The notes: generated by a model not told the origin, from the letters alone. A stretch of 64,000 bases of DNA from UBA922 sp964565405 (GCA_964565405.1 CAZMEW010000002.1:1-64000); one strand, 5' to 3'. Shown: positions 53,112 through 60,286, numbered from the stretch's first letter. A program made the numbers and translations.

Positions 53112-53278
53112 GTCTGCCTACAATTTCACCGAGAGTTTATTTTTTTAAAGGACTATTAAGACTGTCTTGTCTTATCCGTTTTATTGCGGATAAAGATGGG
53201 CAGTCAACCTCCACAAAACGGAAAGTCCTTGGACTCTCTGTGAATAGTGGGCAGACCGGTTTGGCTGCCCTTTTTTGT
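53112..53278 (+). ncRNA. Candidate structured small RNA 2
   Basis: Nested pairings: GAGAGT (53131-53136) with ACTCTC (53233-53238) and AAGGACT (53148-53154) with AGTCCTT (53224-53230), enclosing TTATCCG / CGGATAA (53172-53193). A terminator GGGCAG / CTGCCC (53249-53270) plus six Ts ends it. The layered closing stems are hard to explain by chance. No known family recognised; no open frame of note. Confidence 0.65.
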
Positions 53279-53307
53279 TTTTATATTTAATTCTTCACTT
53301 TTCCGAT

Positions 53308-54033
53308 ATGGATAAACCACAAGCTAACCACTCGCCGAAGAAACCATTTTATAAAACATGGTGGTTCGGTGTTATCATTCTTGGATGTATCATAGTTTCA
53401 TTCAGTTCAAACTCTTCTAACGATAACATTTCGACTCAGCCGCCCGTACACCAACCTAATACACCAGTTGAGCAGACTGTCGTACCCACCGTAACCGATA
53501 AAACCCCCGCTAAAACAACAGTAACACCCGCAGCCAAGAAAGACGAGCCTGTTACCGATGTAACCGCCCAGACAACCCAAAATACAGACCCTCAAAACCA
53601 GACAGGTTCAAACGTCTACGATCAGATACGAAAAAGAGCACAGGAGAAATGGCCGAACGACCCTGACATGCAAGAATACACGTACGATAATCAAAAGGCT
53701 GCATACGAACAATTTTCACTGATTACCGCGTATCCCAATATCAAAGCTCAAGCGGTTTCGAAGTGGCCGACGGACTACGAAATGCAAGTCTATATGTATA
53801 ATGAACAAAAAACGGCATATGAGCGAATGGAGATGATCACCAAATACCCGGAAATAAAAACATATGCCCAAAACAAATGGCCAACTGATTACAGTATGCA
53901 GGTCTACACCTATGATAATCAGGTTACCGCTTATGAAACTATGCTTAATTATCCCAACAGTCCTAAAAAATCTGCCGCTCAGCGCAAATGGCCAAAAGAC
54001 TATGAGATGCAGGTGTATGAATATCAAAATTAG
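53308..54033 (+). CDS. Membrane-anchored protein with four WP-D-MQVY repeats
   Basis: 241 aa. One membrane helix (WWFGVIILGCIIVSF, about 15-30), a Pro/Thr/Gln-rich linker (30-105), then four tandem repeats of about 35 residues from about 110 to the end. Each is close to KWPTDYEMQVYTYDNQ followed by an aromatic-rich turn (AYERMEMITKYP). The first copy has NDPDMQEY. The ectodomain is outside. No family recognised. Start ATG 53308. Confidence 0.72.
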   Translation: MDKPQANHSPKKPFYKTWWFGVIILGCIIVSFSSNSSNDNISTQPPVHQPNTPVEQTVVPTVTDKTPAKTTVTPAAKKDEPVTDVTAQTTQNTDPQNQTGSNVYDQIRKRAQEKWPNDPDMQEYTYDNQKAAYEQFSLITAYPNIKAQAVSKWPTDYEMQVYMYNEQKTAYERMEMITKYPEIKTYAQNKWPTDYSMQVYTYDNQVTAYETMLNYPNSPKKSAAQRKWPKDYEMQVYEYQN

Positions 54034-54140
54034 CTATCTTTTTGATTAGGTAGCACCTCCTCTCGTTTACTCTCCAATTGTCCCGCTTCAAGCATCATCG
54101 CTACATCAATAGGTGCTCGTACTTCGTGAGTAGTTCTTCA
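54030..54140 (-). pseudogene. Possible 3' remnant of a coding gene
   Basis: The minus strand has an open stretch reading THEVRAPIDVAMMLEAG and QLESKREEVLPNQKDS before TAA. It has no start codon and is cut by in-frame stops at about 54142, just before the promoter of the 54221 gene. It looks like the tail of a gene, but is short, so confidence is low. Confidence 0.3.
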
Positions 54141-54164
54141 TACTCATATGAGCTAATTCTAGCC

Positions 54165-54193
54165 TTGACAACAAGGATTTTTTGTGTTATTAT
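54165..54193 (+). promoter_or_regulatory. Promoter of GC-rich cassette 8
   Basis: TTGACA (54165-54170), 17-bp spacer, TATTAT (54188-54193), followed by AGGAGG (54211-54216). Confidence 0.8.
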
Positions 54194-54220
54194 CTCATGT
54201 TCCAAAACAGAGGAGGATTC

Positions 54221-54919
54221 ATGGAACAACGAGTGATGAAGTACACGGAATGGGTAGGTTATTTTGAGGGGTGGGCTCAGCTAAAACTCCGCGGCCAGAC
54301 ATCCGATTCTCCGGGCATCATCCCTCGGTGGACTGAGACTCGTGAGATTCGGGTGATGTGGGAAGAGGGCATCACTGATGACACGGGCGAGTTCGTAGTT
54401 CGAGAAATCGCGCAATGGATTCGTGAGCTTTGTCTCGGTCTTGAGTTCACCGTGGTGCCGTATGGCACCGGATGGCGTGAAGCAGGACGGCGCGTCAGCG
54501 TCACCGACTACATCCGCCCCGCACTGCTTCCGAGCGGTGTCGACTATGAACAGCTTTTTCGGCTGTCGTACCATGAGCCGTATCGACGTGTGCACCAACA
54601 CGCAGACGTCTACATCATGAAACGACCGTTTCATGATGACACGGTTTCGTGGGGATGCTCGATCTTCGAGTACGGTTGTCTACTATTGACGCTTCACGGC
54701 GGTCGACAGAACAACCGGGATTTCTTGCGCGGCGTGGTACGCCATGAACTCGGCCATCTCTTCGGGATGCCGATTCACTGTGACCATGTCGGTGTCGAAG
54801 GATGGGCCTACGACTCATCCTGCAACATGCACTACGCGGTACCGTCTTCCAGACTGTGTCCGAAGTGTCGCTCTCTCCTTCATCTCTGGTGGCAGCACAT
54901 CAAAGCTGCTCTCCGATGA
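54221..54919 (+). CDS. Archaemetzincin-like zinc protease (GC-rich cassette 8)
   Basis: 232 aa. ATG 54221 is set by AGGAGG, 4 nt upstream. The zinc site is RHELGHLFGMPIHCDH (about residues 178-193), with a HExxHxxG core and a following His and Cys as in M54 archaemetzincins, then CNMHY with a Met-turn methionine, and a CPKC pair. The spacing from Met to CxxC is shorter than in typical archaemetzincins. No signal peptide, so likely cytoplasmic. Codon use is GC-rich, unlike the rest of the element. Function in cells is unknown for the family. Confidence 0.72.
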   Translation: MEQRVMKYTEWVGYFEGWAQLKLRGQTSDSPGIIPRWTETREIRVMWEEGITDDTGEFVVREIAQWIRELCLGLEFTVVPYGTGWREAGRRVSVTDYIRPALLPSGVDYEQLFRLSYHEPYRRVHQHADVYIMKRPFHDDTVSWGCSIFEYGCLLLTLHGGRQNNRDFLRGVVRHELGHLFGMPIHCDHVGVEGWAYDSSCNMHYAVPSSRLCPKCRSLLHLWWQHIKAALR

Positions 54920-55000
54920 AGATGACCCTGATGCGTCGTGCATCTGGCTGAACCCCTCGGGGCTCGCTACATCGCACGCGCATCGGGGGACAGTCAAAAA

Positions 55001-55024
55001 TACATCACACCTGTGGTGTCTTTT
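55001..55024 (+). terminator. Terminator of cassette 8 (repeat of the cassette 3 one)
   Basis: The 19 bases at 55001-55019 (core ACACC-TGT-GGTGT) are identical to 11331-11349, then C and five Ts. Confidence 0.7.
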
Positions 55025-55167
55025 TGTTTATAATTATAATGTACCCCCACTAAATAAGTATTTCTCCAATAAGTATGACAAAAGTGTCAGTAGTTTATAG
55101 TGGTTTTGGCTAAAATACTTGATTTTTAATAGAGGTTAGAACATACTGAGATAAACATTCTTCACCT

Positions 55168-56766
55168 ATGTCTAAAGAAAAAATCTCTCAAGCAACACTA
55201 TCTAGGGCAGCTGCATATATTCGAGAGAGTACCGAGGAACAGGATAAGGGATACTCACCGGATAACCAAAAAGAGACTATTTTAAGGTATGCCAGACAAA
55301 ATGGGATTGAGGTAGTAGAGTGGTACAAGGACCTATTTACTGGGCGTAGTGCAGAAAAAAGAATTGATTTTCAACGAATGATTGCAGACGCAATGATGAA
55401 GAAATTTGACGTTATTTTGATATTTCATAGCTCTCGATTTGCACGAAATGTAGAAGAGTCACAGCAGTATAAAAAGTTACTGCGTAATAAATTAGGAATT
55501 AATGTTGTTTCGGTAACACAAAATTTTGGTGACCCTGACGATCCCGGCTCCTTCCTTAATGAAGGAATAAACGAATTGTTTGATGAACATGTATCGAGGA
55601 ATATCGGTTTCTGGGTTGGTACGAGTTTAATGGCAAAACGACAAAAGGGTTATCAATTAGGAAATCCACCGCTTGGGTATTACAAAAAGAAGATAGGGTA
55701 TGATAAAGAAAGAGATCGGGTGATGTATGAAGGGGTGTGGCGTGTAGAAACAGACGAAGCAAAGCTCGTAAACCAGATTTTCAATTTGTATATCGGAGGA
55801 AACATGTCCTTTGCTGATATAGCGGCAGAGTTAAATAAAAATGGTGGTAAAACAAAACATGGACATCCTTTCACCTATAGCTCAATTAAAGATACGTTAA
55901 ATAATCGTTCATATCTTGGTTACACATATTCTCCCCGTAGAAACTACCCAGAATTACGAGCGAAACATAAGCCAATTATAACTGAAGAGTTATTTAATAA
56001 GGCACAGGAAGTGCTCAACGACCGTAGACGTTCGAAGGGTCGTTCAACTGCAAAACATAGGTTCTATTTTTTGCAGAGTTTAGTGTTTTGTTACGGTTGC
56101 TATAAGCATTTGAAAGGAAAAGAAAATAATCCATCGGCCCGGCTTTTGCCAAAAATGTACTGTGTCACACAGCCTTCAGATGGTAAGGAGTACTACAGTT
56201 ATGCCTGTAAATATCGTCGTGAGAATCATAGCTGTAAGCAGAAGAGTGTTAAATGCGAGACGATTGATGATGAGGTTAGTACGTATTTAGAAGGCTTTAC
56301 ACTGCCTAAAGATGTTATCGAGGATACCATCTCACAGGTACGGGAGATGATTCAGTCTGCAAAAAAGACGCCTGATATGGTAGGGCGCATCAAACGCTTG
56401 GAAGAAAAGAAGAAGAAAATTGAATTTATATTCACTAATACGTCAGAATTGAGTGAGGAACAATACTTAGGTAAGTTAGAGGAGGTGAATATCGAATTAA
56501 ATAAGTATTCTCAATTCGACCGGGTAGCAAGTAATGCACGGCGTGAAGAAGAATTCATTAAAAAAACCGAGCGTTTGCTCGGGGATTTCAAATCTCTGTG
56601 GGATACGTTTGATAAGGTTGAACGACGAAGGTGGGCAATGATGACGTTGAGGCGTGTGTGGGTAAAAGATGGAAAAGTCTATGCAATCGAACCGCAAGAG
56701 GAGTATAAGCCATTATTTGTTGCACATAGGGAAGTCTTGGGTCGAGCGGAATTGAACCCGTGCTAG
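55168..56766 (+). CDS. Large serine recombinase (integrase)
   Basis: 532 aa. Resolvase-type catalytic domain with AAYIRESTEEQDKGYS (catalytic Ser near residue 19) and FHSSRFARNVEES. Next a recombinase domain (GNPPLGYYKKK ... LNNRSYLGYTY), a zinc ribbon (CYGCYKHLKG, later cysteines at about 340-370) and a long coiled coil (about 400-465). It lies at the right end of the element and its last codons cross attR: the final ELNPC and stop come from host tRNA DNA. In the circular form the frame would continue 41 residues to a stop at 47397-47399. It most likely catalyses integration into tRNA-His. Confidence 0.93.
   Translation: MSKEKISQATLSRAAAYIRESTEEQDKGYSPDNQKETILRYARQNGIEVVEWYKDLFTGRSAEKRIDFQRMIADAMMKKFDVILIFHSSRFARNVEESQQYKKLLRNKLGINVVSVTQNFGDPDDPGSFLNEGINELFDEHVSRNIGFWVGTSLMAKRQKGYQLGNPPLGYYKKKIGYDKERDRVMYEGVWRVETDEAKLVNQIFNLYIGGNMSFADIAAELNKNGGKTKHGHPFTYSSIKDTLNNRSYLGYTYSPRRNYPELRAKHKPIITEELFNKAQEVLNDRRRSKGRSTAKHRFYFLQSLVFCYGCYKHLKGKENNPSARLLPKMYCVTQPSDGKEYYSYACKYRRENHSCKQKSVKCETIDDEVSTYLEGFTLPKDVIEDTISQVREMIQSAKKTPDMVGRIKRLEEKKKKIEFIFTNTSELSEEQYLGKLEEVNIELNKYSQFDRVASNARREEEFIKKTERLLGDFKSLWDTFDKVERRRWAMMTLRRVWVKDGKVYAIEPQEEYKPLFVAHREVLGRAELNPC
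56732..56749. other. attR of the integrated element
   Basis: P arm AAGTCTTGGG-TCGAGC (56732-56747) and crossover core GG (56748-56749). Host tRNA-His sequence (AATTGAACCCG on the plus strand) follows at once. Confidence 0.72.
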
Positions 56767-56808
56767 GAGAGCCACAATCTCCTGTGCTACCATTACACCA
56801 TAGCCACC
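56748..56808 (-). pseudogene. tRNA-His (GTG) 5' fragment, interrupted host copy
   Basis: On the minus strand: G-1, acceptor GTGGCTA, D-arm, anticodon stem GGAGA / TCTCC with loop TTGTGGC (anticodon GTG), T-stem ACGGG and loop TTCAATT. After that the sequence turns into element DNA (GCTCGACCC), which cannot complete the T-stem or acceptor. The missing 13 nt lie at 47262-47274. Confidence 0.82.
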
Positions 56809-56841
56809 CCTAAATTGACCTCAAATCAAATTGTGGAGACG

Positions 56842-56870
56842 AGTATACGTCAAAATAAGGCTTTTGTCAA
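56842..56870 (-). promoter_or_regulatory. Promoter of the host tRNA-His
   Basis: On the minus strand TTGACA (56870-56865), 17-bp spacer, TATACT (56847-56842), about 34 nt before the tRNA 5' end. Confidence 0.8.
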
Positions 56871-56886
56871 CGACAAGTATAACACA

Positions 56887-56912
56887 ACCCTGCACCATAT
56901 AGTGCAGGGTTT
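56887..56912. terminator. Hairpin between slipin and tRNA-His promoter
   Basis: AACCCTGCAC / GTGCAGGGTT perfect stem, 10 bp, loop CATATA. Sits 28 bp downstream of the slipin stop codon, so it terminates that gene. Confidence 0.7.
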
Positions 56913-56939
56913 GGATAAAATAGTAGAGATTTTTGCGTA

Positions 56940-57671
56940 TTAACCTTTCTTCTCGAATGATCGAAGAACTTCAAGTGGGACTGCAAATATTATTGTGTTG
57001 GATTGATCAGAGCTCACGTCATTGATCGTACTCAATGTTCGAAGATGTAGAGCTCCAGGGCTACTAGAAAGCATTGCAGCGGCTTTGGAGATATTTTCTG
57101 CGGCTGCGATTTCTCCTTCTGCCTTGATAATGACAGCCCGTTTCTCACGCTCAGCTTCTGCCTGTTTTGCGATCACACGCTGCATGTCATCAGGGAGGGT
57201 AATATCTTTTAGTTCAACGGTTTCAACCTTGATACCCCAGACATCGGTCGCGACATCGATCAGCTCTTTAATTTTTTTTGCAGCTTCCTCACGATTTGCT
57301 AAAAGCTGGTCAAGTTCAAGTTGTCCGACCACATTTCGCATGGTGGTCTGTGCAAGCTGGGAAACAGCAAACCAGAAATTTTCTACTTCAAGCACGGCTT
57401 TTGCAGCGTCGGCTACGCGGTAATAAATAACAGCATTAATTTTTGCAGACACATTATCCTTGGTTATTGCCTCTTGATAAGGCACATCCACTGCTTTGGT
57501 ACGGATATCTACTTTCTGCATACTCTGGATAACCGGGAAAACAAGTCTCCACCCTGGTTCAACGATTTTCGTATACTTACCCAACTGAAATTTGACCCCA
57601 CGTTGGTATTGGTTTACCTGGCGAATACTGATAAACACAAGGAACACTGCGATCGCTATGAGTACCCACAT
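56940..57671 (-). CDS. Slipin/stomatin-like SPFH protein
   Basis: 243 aa. N-terminal membrane helix (VLIAIAVFLVFISI, residues 3-16), then a typical SPFH domain: QYQRGVKFQLGKYTKIVEPG, DVPYQEAITKDNVSAKINAV, then the helical AEAEREKRAVIIKAEGEIAA. Members form membrane microdomain scaffolds. Unlike the GC-rich one at 8351, this copy is close to the family. Single gene. Confidence 0.93.
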   Translation of the reverse strand: MWVLIAIAVFLVFISIRQVNQYQRGVKFQLGKYTKIVEPGWRLVFPVIQSMQKVDIRTKAVDVPYQEAITKDNVSAKINAVIYYRVADAAKAVLEVENFWFAVSQLAQTTMRNVVGQLELDQLLANREEAAKKIKELIDVATDVWGIKVETVELKDITLPDDMQRVIAKQAEAEREKRAVIIKAEGEIAAAENISKAAAMLSSSPGALHLRTLSTINDVSSDQSNTIIFAVPLEVLRSFEKKG

Positions 57672-57746
57672 ATTGAGTTACATAAGAATTATACGGATAG
57701 TATTGCGTAATCAGGCCATAATTGCAAGAGAGTGGTTGTCATAACA

Positions 57747-57773
57747 AAAATCCGCTTTTAATGACGGATTTTG
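57747..57773 (-). terminator. tRNA-Arg(TCT) terminator
   Basis: AAAATCCG / CGGATTTT hairpin, 7 nt after the tRNA 3' end on the minus strand. Confidence 0.7.
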
Positions 57774-57779
57774 TATATG

Positions 57780-57851
57780 TGAGCCCAGCAGGAATCGAAC
57801 CTGCGTATCCAGCTTAGAAGGCTAGTGTTCTATCCACTGAACTATGGGCTC
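57780..57851 (-). tRNA. tRNA-Arg (anticodon TCT)
   Basis: Acceptor GAGCCCA / TGGGCTC, anticodon loop CTTCTAA giving TCT, T-arm GCAGG-TTCGATT-CCTGC, discriminator A. No CCA encoded. It lies 38 nt downstream of the Xer-type gene. Confidence 0.92.
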
Positions 57852-57889
57852 ATGGATGTGGGAGAGTGTAATCGTAAATCGACCATTTG

Positions 57890-58894
57890 TCAATCATCCT
57901 TTCGCTTCTTACCATGGAATTTTTTGTGTATATTCAGCAATTCTTTGTCAGTAATATGGGTATAAATTTGGGTCGTGGTAATAGATGCATGTCCCAACAT
58001 TGATTGGACGCTACGAATATCAGCACCATTTTGTAGCAGGTCAGTTGCGTATGAATGGCGAAGCGTATGGGGTGTAACTGACTTAGTAATTCCAGCCTCA
58101 CGTGCGTGTTTTTGTACAATACGCTGTACTGAGCGTGTACTGAGCGGTTCGTCGTACCCGTCTTTGGATTTATTTGTTGCAATTTCTTGTTTTTTACTTC
58201 GCTTATCATGTGAAACAAAGAGATACGAATGGATATCATTTCGGGCGTCTAGATATTTTTTGAGCCAGTATTTTGCCTGTTCTGAGATAAAAACTACGCG
58301 GGTTTTGCGTCCCTTACCCGTAACCCTAAATTCATCACGCGTAAGGTTGACATCATCTTTTTTTAGTTTCACGAGTTCTGATACGCGAAGACCTGTAGAA
58401 AATAACAGCTCGAGAATTGATTTATCTCGATAGGCAATGAGCAGTGTTGGTCCTGCCGAAATCTTTTTCCCCTCCGCCTCGAGTTTTTTAGTGTTGATAT
58501 TTTTAAGGGGGGCTTCAAGGATTCGATTAAGATCGCTTCCATCGAGAAAAGATACCTCCCGATCAGGCATCTTCATGAGCTCTATTTTTTCTGCGGGGAG
58601 TGTCGGGACGTCTCGTTTAGCCAAATATTTAAGAAACGTGCGAAGTGCGATCAGATGATAGTTCTGGGTATTCTTTTTGAGTGGTTCACCGTGTACATCA
58701 ATAAGACGATTAAGCCACAATCGAAATTGGCGAACATCTTCGTAGGTGAGGTCAGATGGTTTTTTGTTCGGACCAAACCACTCAACGAAACGTTTAAGAT
58801 AAAAATCGTAGTTTTTGGTGGTTTTGTCACTTCGATTCTTCTCAATTTCAAGATGTTCGAGAAAATCAGTTTTGTATTGTGACAATGTTTGCAT
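57890..58894 (-). CDS. Tyrosine recombinase of the XerC/XerD family
   Basis: 334 aa. N-terminal SAM-like core-binding domain (1-115, DFLEHLEIEKNRSDKTTKNY). The catalytic domain has STGLRVSELVKL (Arg I), HTLRHSYATDLLQNGADI (His-x-x-Arg) and a C-terminal tyrosine in TTTQIYTHITDKEL. It may resolve chromosome dimers at a dif site or act as a mobile integrase; the single chromosomal context next to a tRNA fits either. No dif-like site was identified. Confidence 0.9.
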   Translation of the reverse strand: MQTLSQYKTDFLEHLEIEKNRSDKTTKNYDFYLKRFVEWFGPNKKPSDLTYEDVRQFRLWLNRLIDVHGEPLKKNTQNYHLIALRTFLKYLAKRDVPTLPAEKIELMKMPDREVSFLDGSDLNRILEAPLKNINTKKLEAEGKKISAGPTLLIAYRDKSILELLFSTGLRVSELVKLKKDDVNLTRDEFRVTGKGRKTRVVFISEQAKYWLKKYLDARNDIHSYLFVSHDKRSKKQEIATNKSKDGYDEPLSTRSVQRIVQKHAREAGITKSVTPHTLRHSYATDLLQNGADIRSVQSMLGHASITTTQIYTHITDKELLNIHKKFHGKKRKDD

Positions 58895-58973
58895 AAAAAA
58901 ATAAATTTGTGTCGCACAATACAGTATAGCAGGAAAATTTTTATTTTTCTAGTAAAAATGTCAAAAAAAGGGA

Positions 58974-59002
58974 TTGACAAAAGGCATTTTTTATGGTATA
59001 GT
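58974..59002 (+). promoter_or_regulatory. Promoter of the small membrane protein at 59080
   Basis: TTGACA (58974-58979), 17-bp spacer, TATAGT (58997-59002). Confidence 0.8.
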
Positions 59003-59079
59003 ATATAACGTTGCAACATAAAAAAAGATCTAGGCGAAGCTTTTGCGAAGCCAGATACAAAAAACAAATAAACAAACAT

Positions 59080-59208
59080 ATGCAACAGAAATATATGGCG
59101 ACAGACGCCGCAAAGTCTGAGTTCTCTTTAGTATATTATTATCTTGCGACAGGGATAGCTATTGCGCTGGCAGTATTTATCTTTGTTCCTCGTTTAACAT
59201 TAAGGTGA
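59080..59208 (+). CDS. Small single-helix membrane protein
   Basis: 42 aa from ATG 59080: a polar start (MQQKYMATDAAKSEFSL), one membrane helix (VYYYLATGIAIALAVFIFV, 18-36) and a short basic tail. An in-frame upstream ATG at 59011 would add a basic region but has no ribosome site. A consensus promoter precedes it and a GAAGC-GGCC / GGGC-GCTTC hairpin follows (59214-59238). Unknown family. Confidence 0.55.
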   Translation: MQQKYMATDAAKSEFSLVYYYLATGIAIALAVFIFVPRLTLR

Positions 59209-59213
59209 AAAGT

Positions 59214-59238
59214 GGAAGCGGCCCACCCGGGCTGCTTC
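59214..59238 (+). terminator. Stem-loop after the small membrane protein
   Basis: GAAGCGGCC / GGGCTGCTTC imperfect stem; only a weak T-rich region follows. Confidence 0.45.
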
Positions 59239-59269
59239 TGTACACCAATTTTTATTTAATTAATCATGT

Positions 59270-60235
59270 ATGTTTAAGAAATTAGCTATAATAACTACAT
59301 TAGCGCTCGCACTTGGGTCGGTAAGCATTCCTCGGTATGTAGTAGCAACTACCGATGATACCGTGTCGGTCGAAGTGGAGAGTCAGGTAGAAGTAAGTGC
59401 GGACACCAGCTCCACTGCCAGTGGAGAGGAAACGTCTACTTCCCCATGGAAACTGTTTGTCCTCGGAGTGAGAGAGCGACTATCACTCCTGACAACCTTT
59501 GATCCAGTAAAAAAGGCAGAGAAAGCCCTCAAGTTCGCCGAAGAGCGAACCAAAATAGCGGAAAAACTCGCTGAGAAGGCAGATGATCCAAAAGTGCAAG
59601 AACGTTTGGATAAGGTACTCAAAAGGGCAGCAAGTCTGGAAGAAAGAGCGGATAGTGTCAAAGACCGGTTGCTCGATAATCCAGATGCCCGAAAAAAATT
59701 ACTTTTGAAAAATTTGTTGAATTTTAAAGAACACAAAGAAGAAGTGTTTTCAAAGTTGGAAGAAAAACTAAATCCAGAACAAGTTGAAAAATTAAAACAA
59801 CTTCACTCCCAAGCCGAAGAAAAGAGTAAGGCGTTATTAAACGCACTTGAAAATGAAAATCTTCCAGAAGAAATTCGAGAACACCTCGAAGGAGTAAAAG
59901 CAAAGATGGAAGAGAACAAAAAAGAAGCTGAAGAGTTTCGCGGCGCGCAACAAGAGCTTATTGATCGCATTAAATCTGGAGATGAAGCTGCAAAAGAAGA
60001 ATTACAGACGCTTCGAGAAGATAGAGCAGCAGAGATTAAAGTAAACGTCGAAGAACGGGTTGAAAAACGGGAACAATTAAAAGAAAATCTAAAGGTCAAT
60101 GCTTCGACTACCCGCCCTCAAGTGCGACCTATCAAAAATAATCTTGAAGGGGAAGAAAAAAAGGTAGAGTCACGCTCTGAAACTCGTCCGCAGGTTCGCC
60201 CGATATTACCTCTTCGGGAAAGACCACAGAATTAA
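59270..60235 (+). CDS. DUF5667-like exported coiled-coil protein
   Basis: 321 aa. Signal peptide (about 1-26). The segment VLGVRERLSLLTTFDPVKKA (about 64-83) matches the DUF5667 pattern. A long charged coiled coil (about 80-275) of Glu, Lys and Ala follows. The C-terminus carries two TRPQVRPI copies, a short proline repeat. Function unknown; likely a cell-surface or envelope protein. Confidence 0.75.
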   Translation: MFKKLAIITTLALALGSVSIPRYVVATTDDTVSVEVESQVEVSADTSSTASGEETSTSPWKLFVLGVRERLSLLTTFDPVKKAEKALKFAEERTKIAEKLAEKADDPKVQERLDKVLKRAASLEERADSVKDRLLDNPDARKKLLLKNLLNFKEHKEEVFSKLEEKLNPEQVEKLKQLHSQAEEKSKALLNALENENLPEEIREHLEGVKAKMEENKKEAEEFRGAQQELIDRIKSGDEAAKEELQTLREDRAAEIKVNVEERVEKREQLKENLKVNASTTRPQVRPIKNNLEGEEKKVESRSETRPQVRPILPLRERPQN

Positions 60236-60240
60236 AGAAA

Positions 60241-60270
60241 AAAGACTGGTTGAAAACCAGTCTTTTTTTC
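60241..60270 (+). terminator. DUF5667-like gene terminator
   Basis: AAGACTGGTT / AACCAGTCTT hairpin followed by seven Ts. Confidence 0.85.
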
Positions 60271-60286
60271 GGTATGCTTATGCTCT

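Larger units (their letters stand above)
47275..56749. mobile_element. Serine-integrase element inserted in tRNA-His
   Basis: About 9.5 kb between attL and attR. It contains an ATPase/STAS-like gene pair, a tRNA-His, a zinc-ribbon protein, a 58-aa ORF, a II/X-type replication protein, an AbiV-like protein, a repeat protein, an archaemetzincin-like gene, a serine recombinase and two candidate small RNAs. The ends rejoin to a near-symmetric attP and the flanks rejoin to a complete tRNA-His gene with promoter and terminator. The replication gene suggests an episomal or phage-like stage. No virion genes are seen. Confidence 0.8.

Noticed and set aside
47411..56766. A complete prophage
   Set aside because: There are no capsid, tail, portal, terminase or filamentous coat genes; only replication, integration, defence-like and unknown genes are seen.
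48743..56808. The two tRNA-His sequences as the direct-repeat ends (attL/attR) of the element
   Set aside because: They are in opposite orientation, and one is complete and lies inside the element. The true left end is the 13-nt tRNA remnant at 47262-47274, in the same orientation as the right-hand fragment.
58195..58225. A third parS-like site near 58205
   Set aside because: Only about 12 of 16 positions match, and the centre is not CACGTG.
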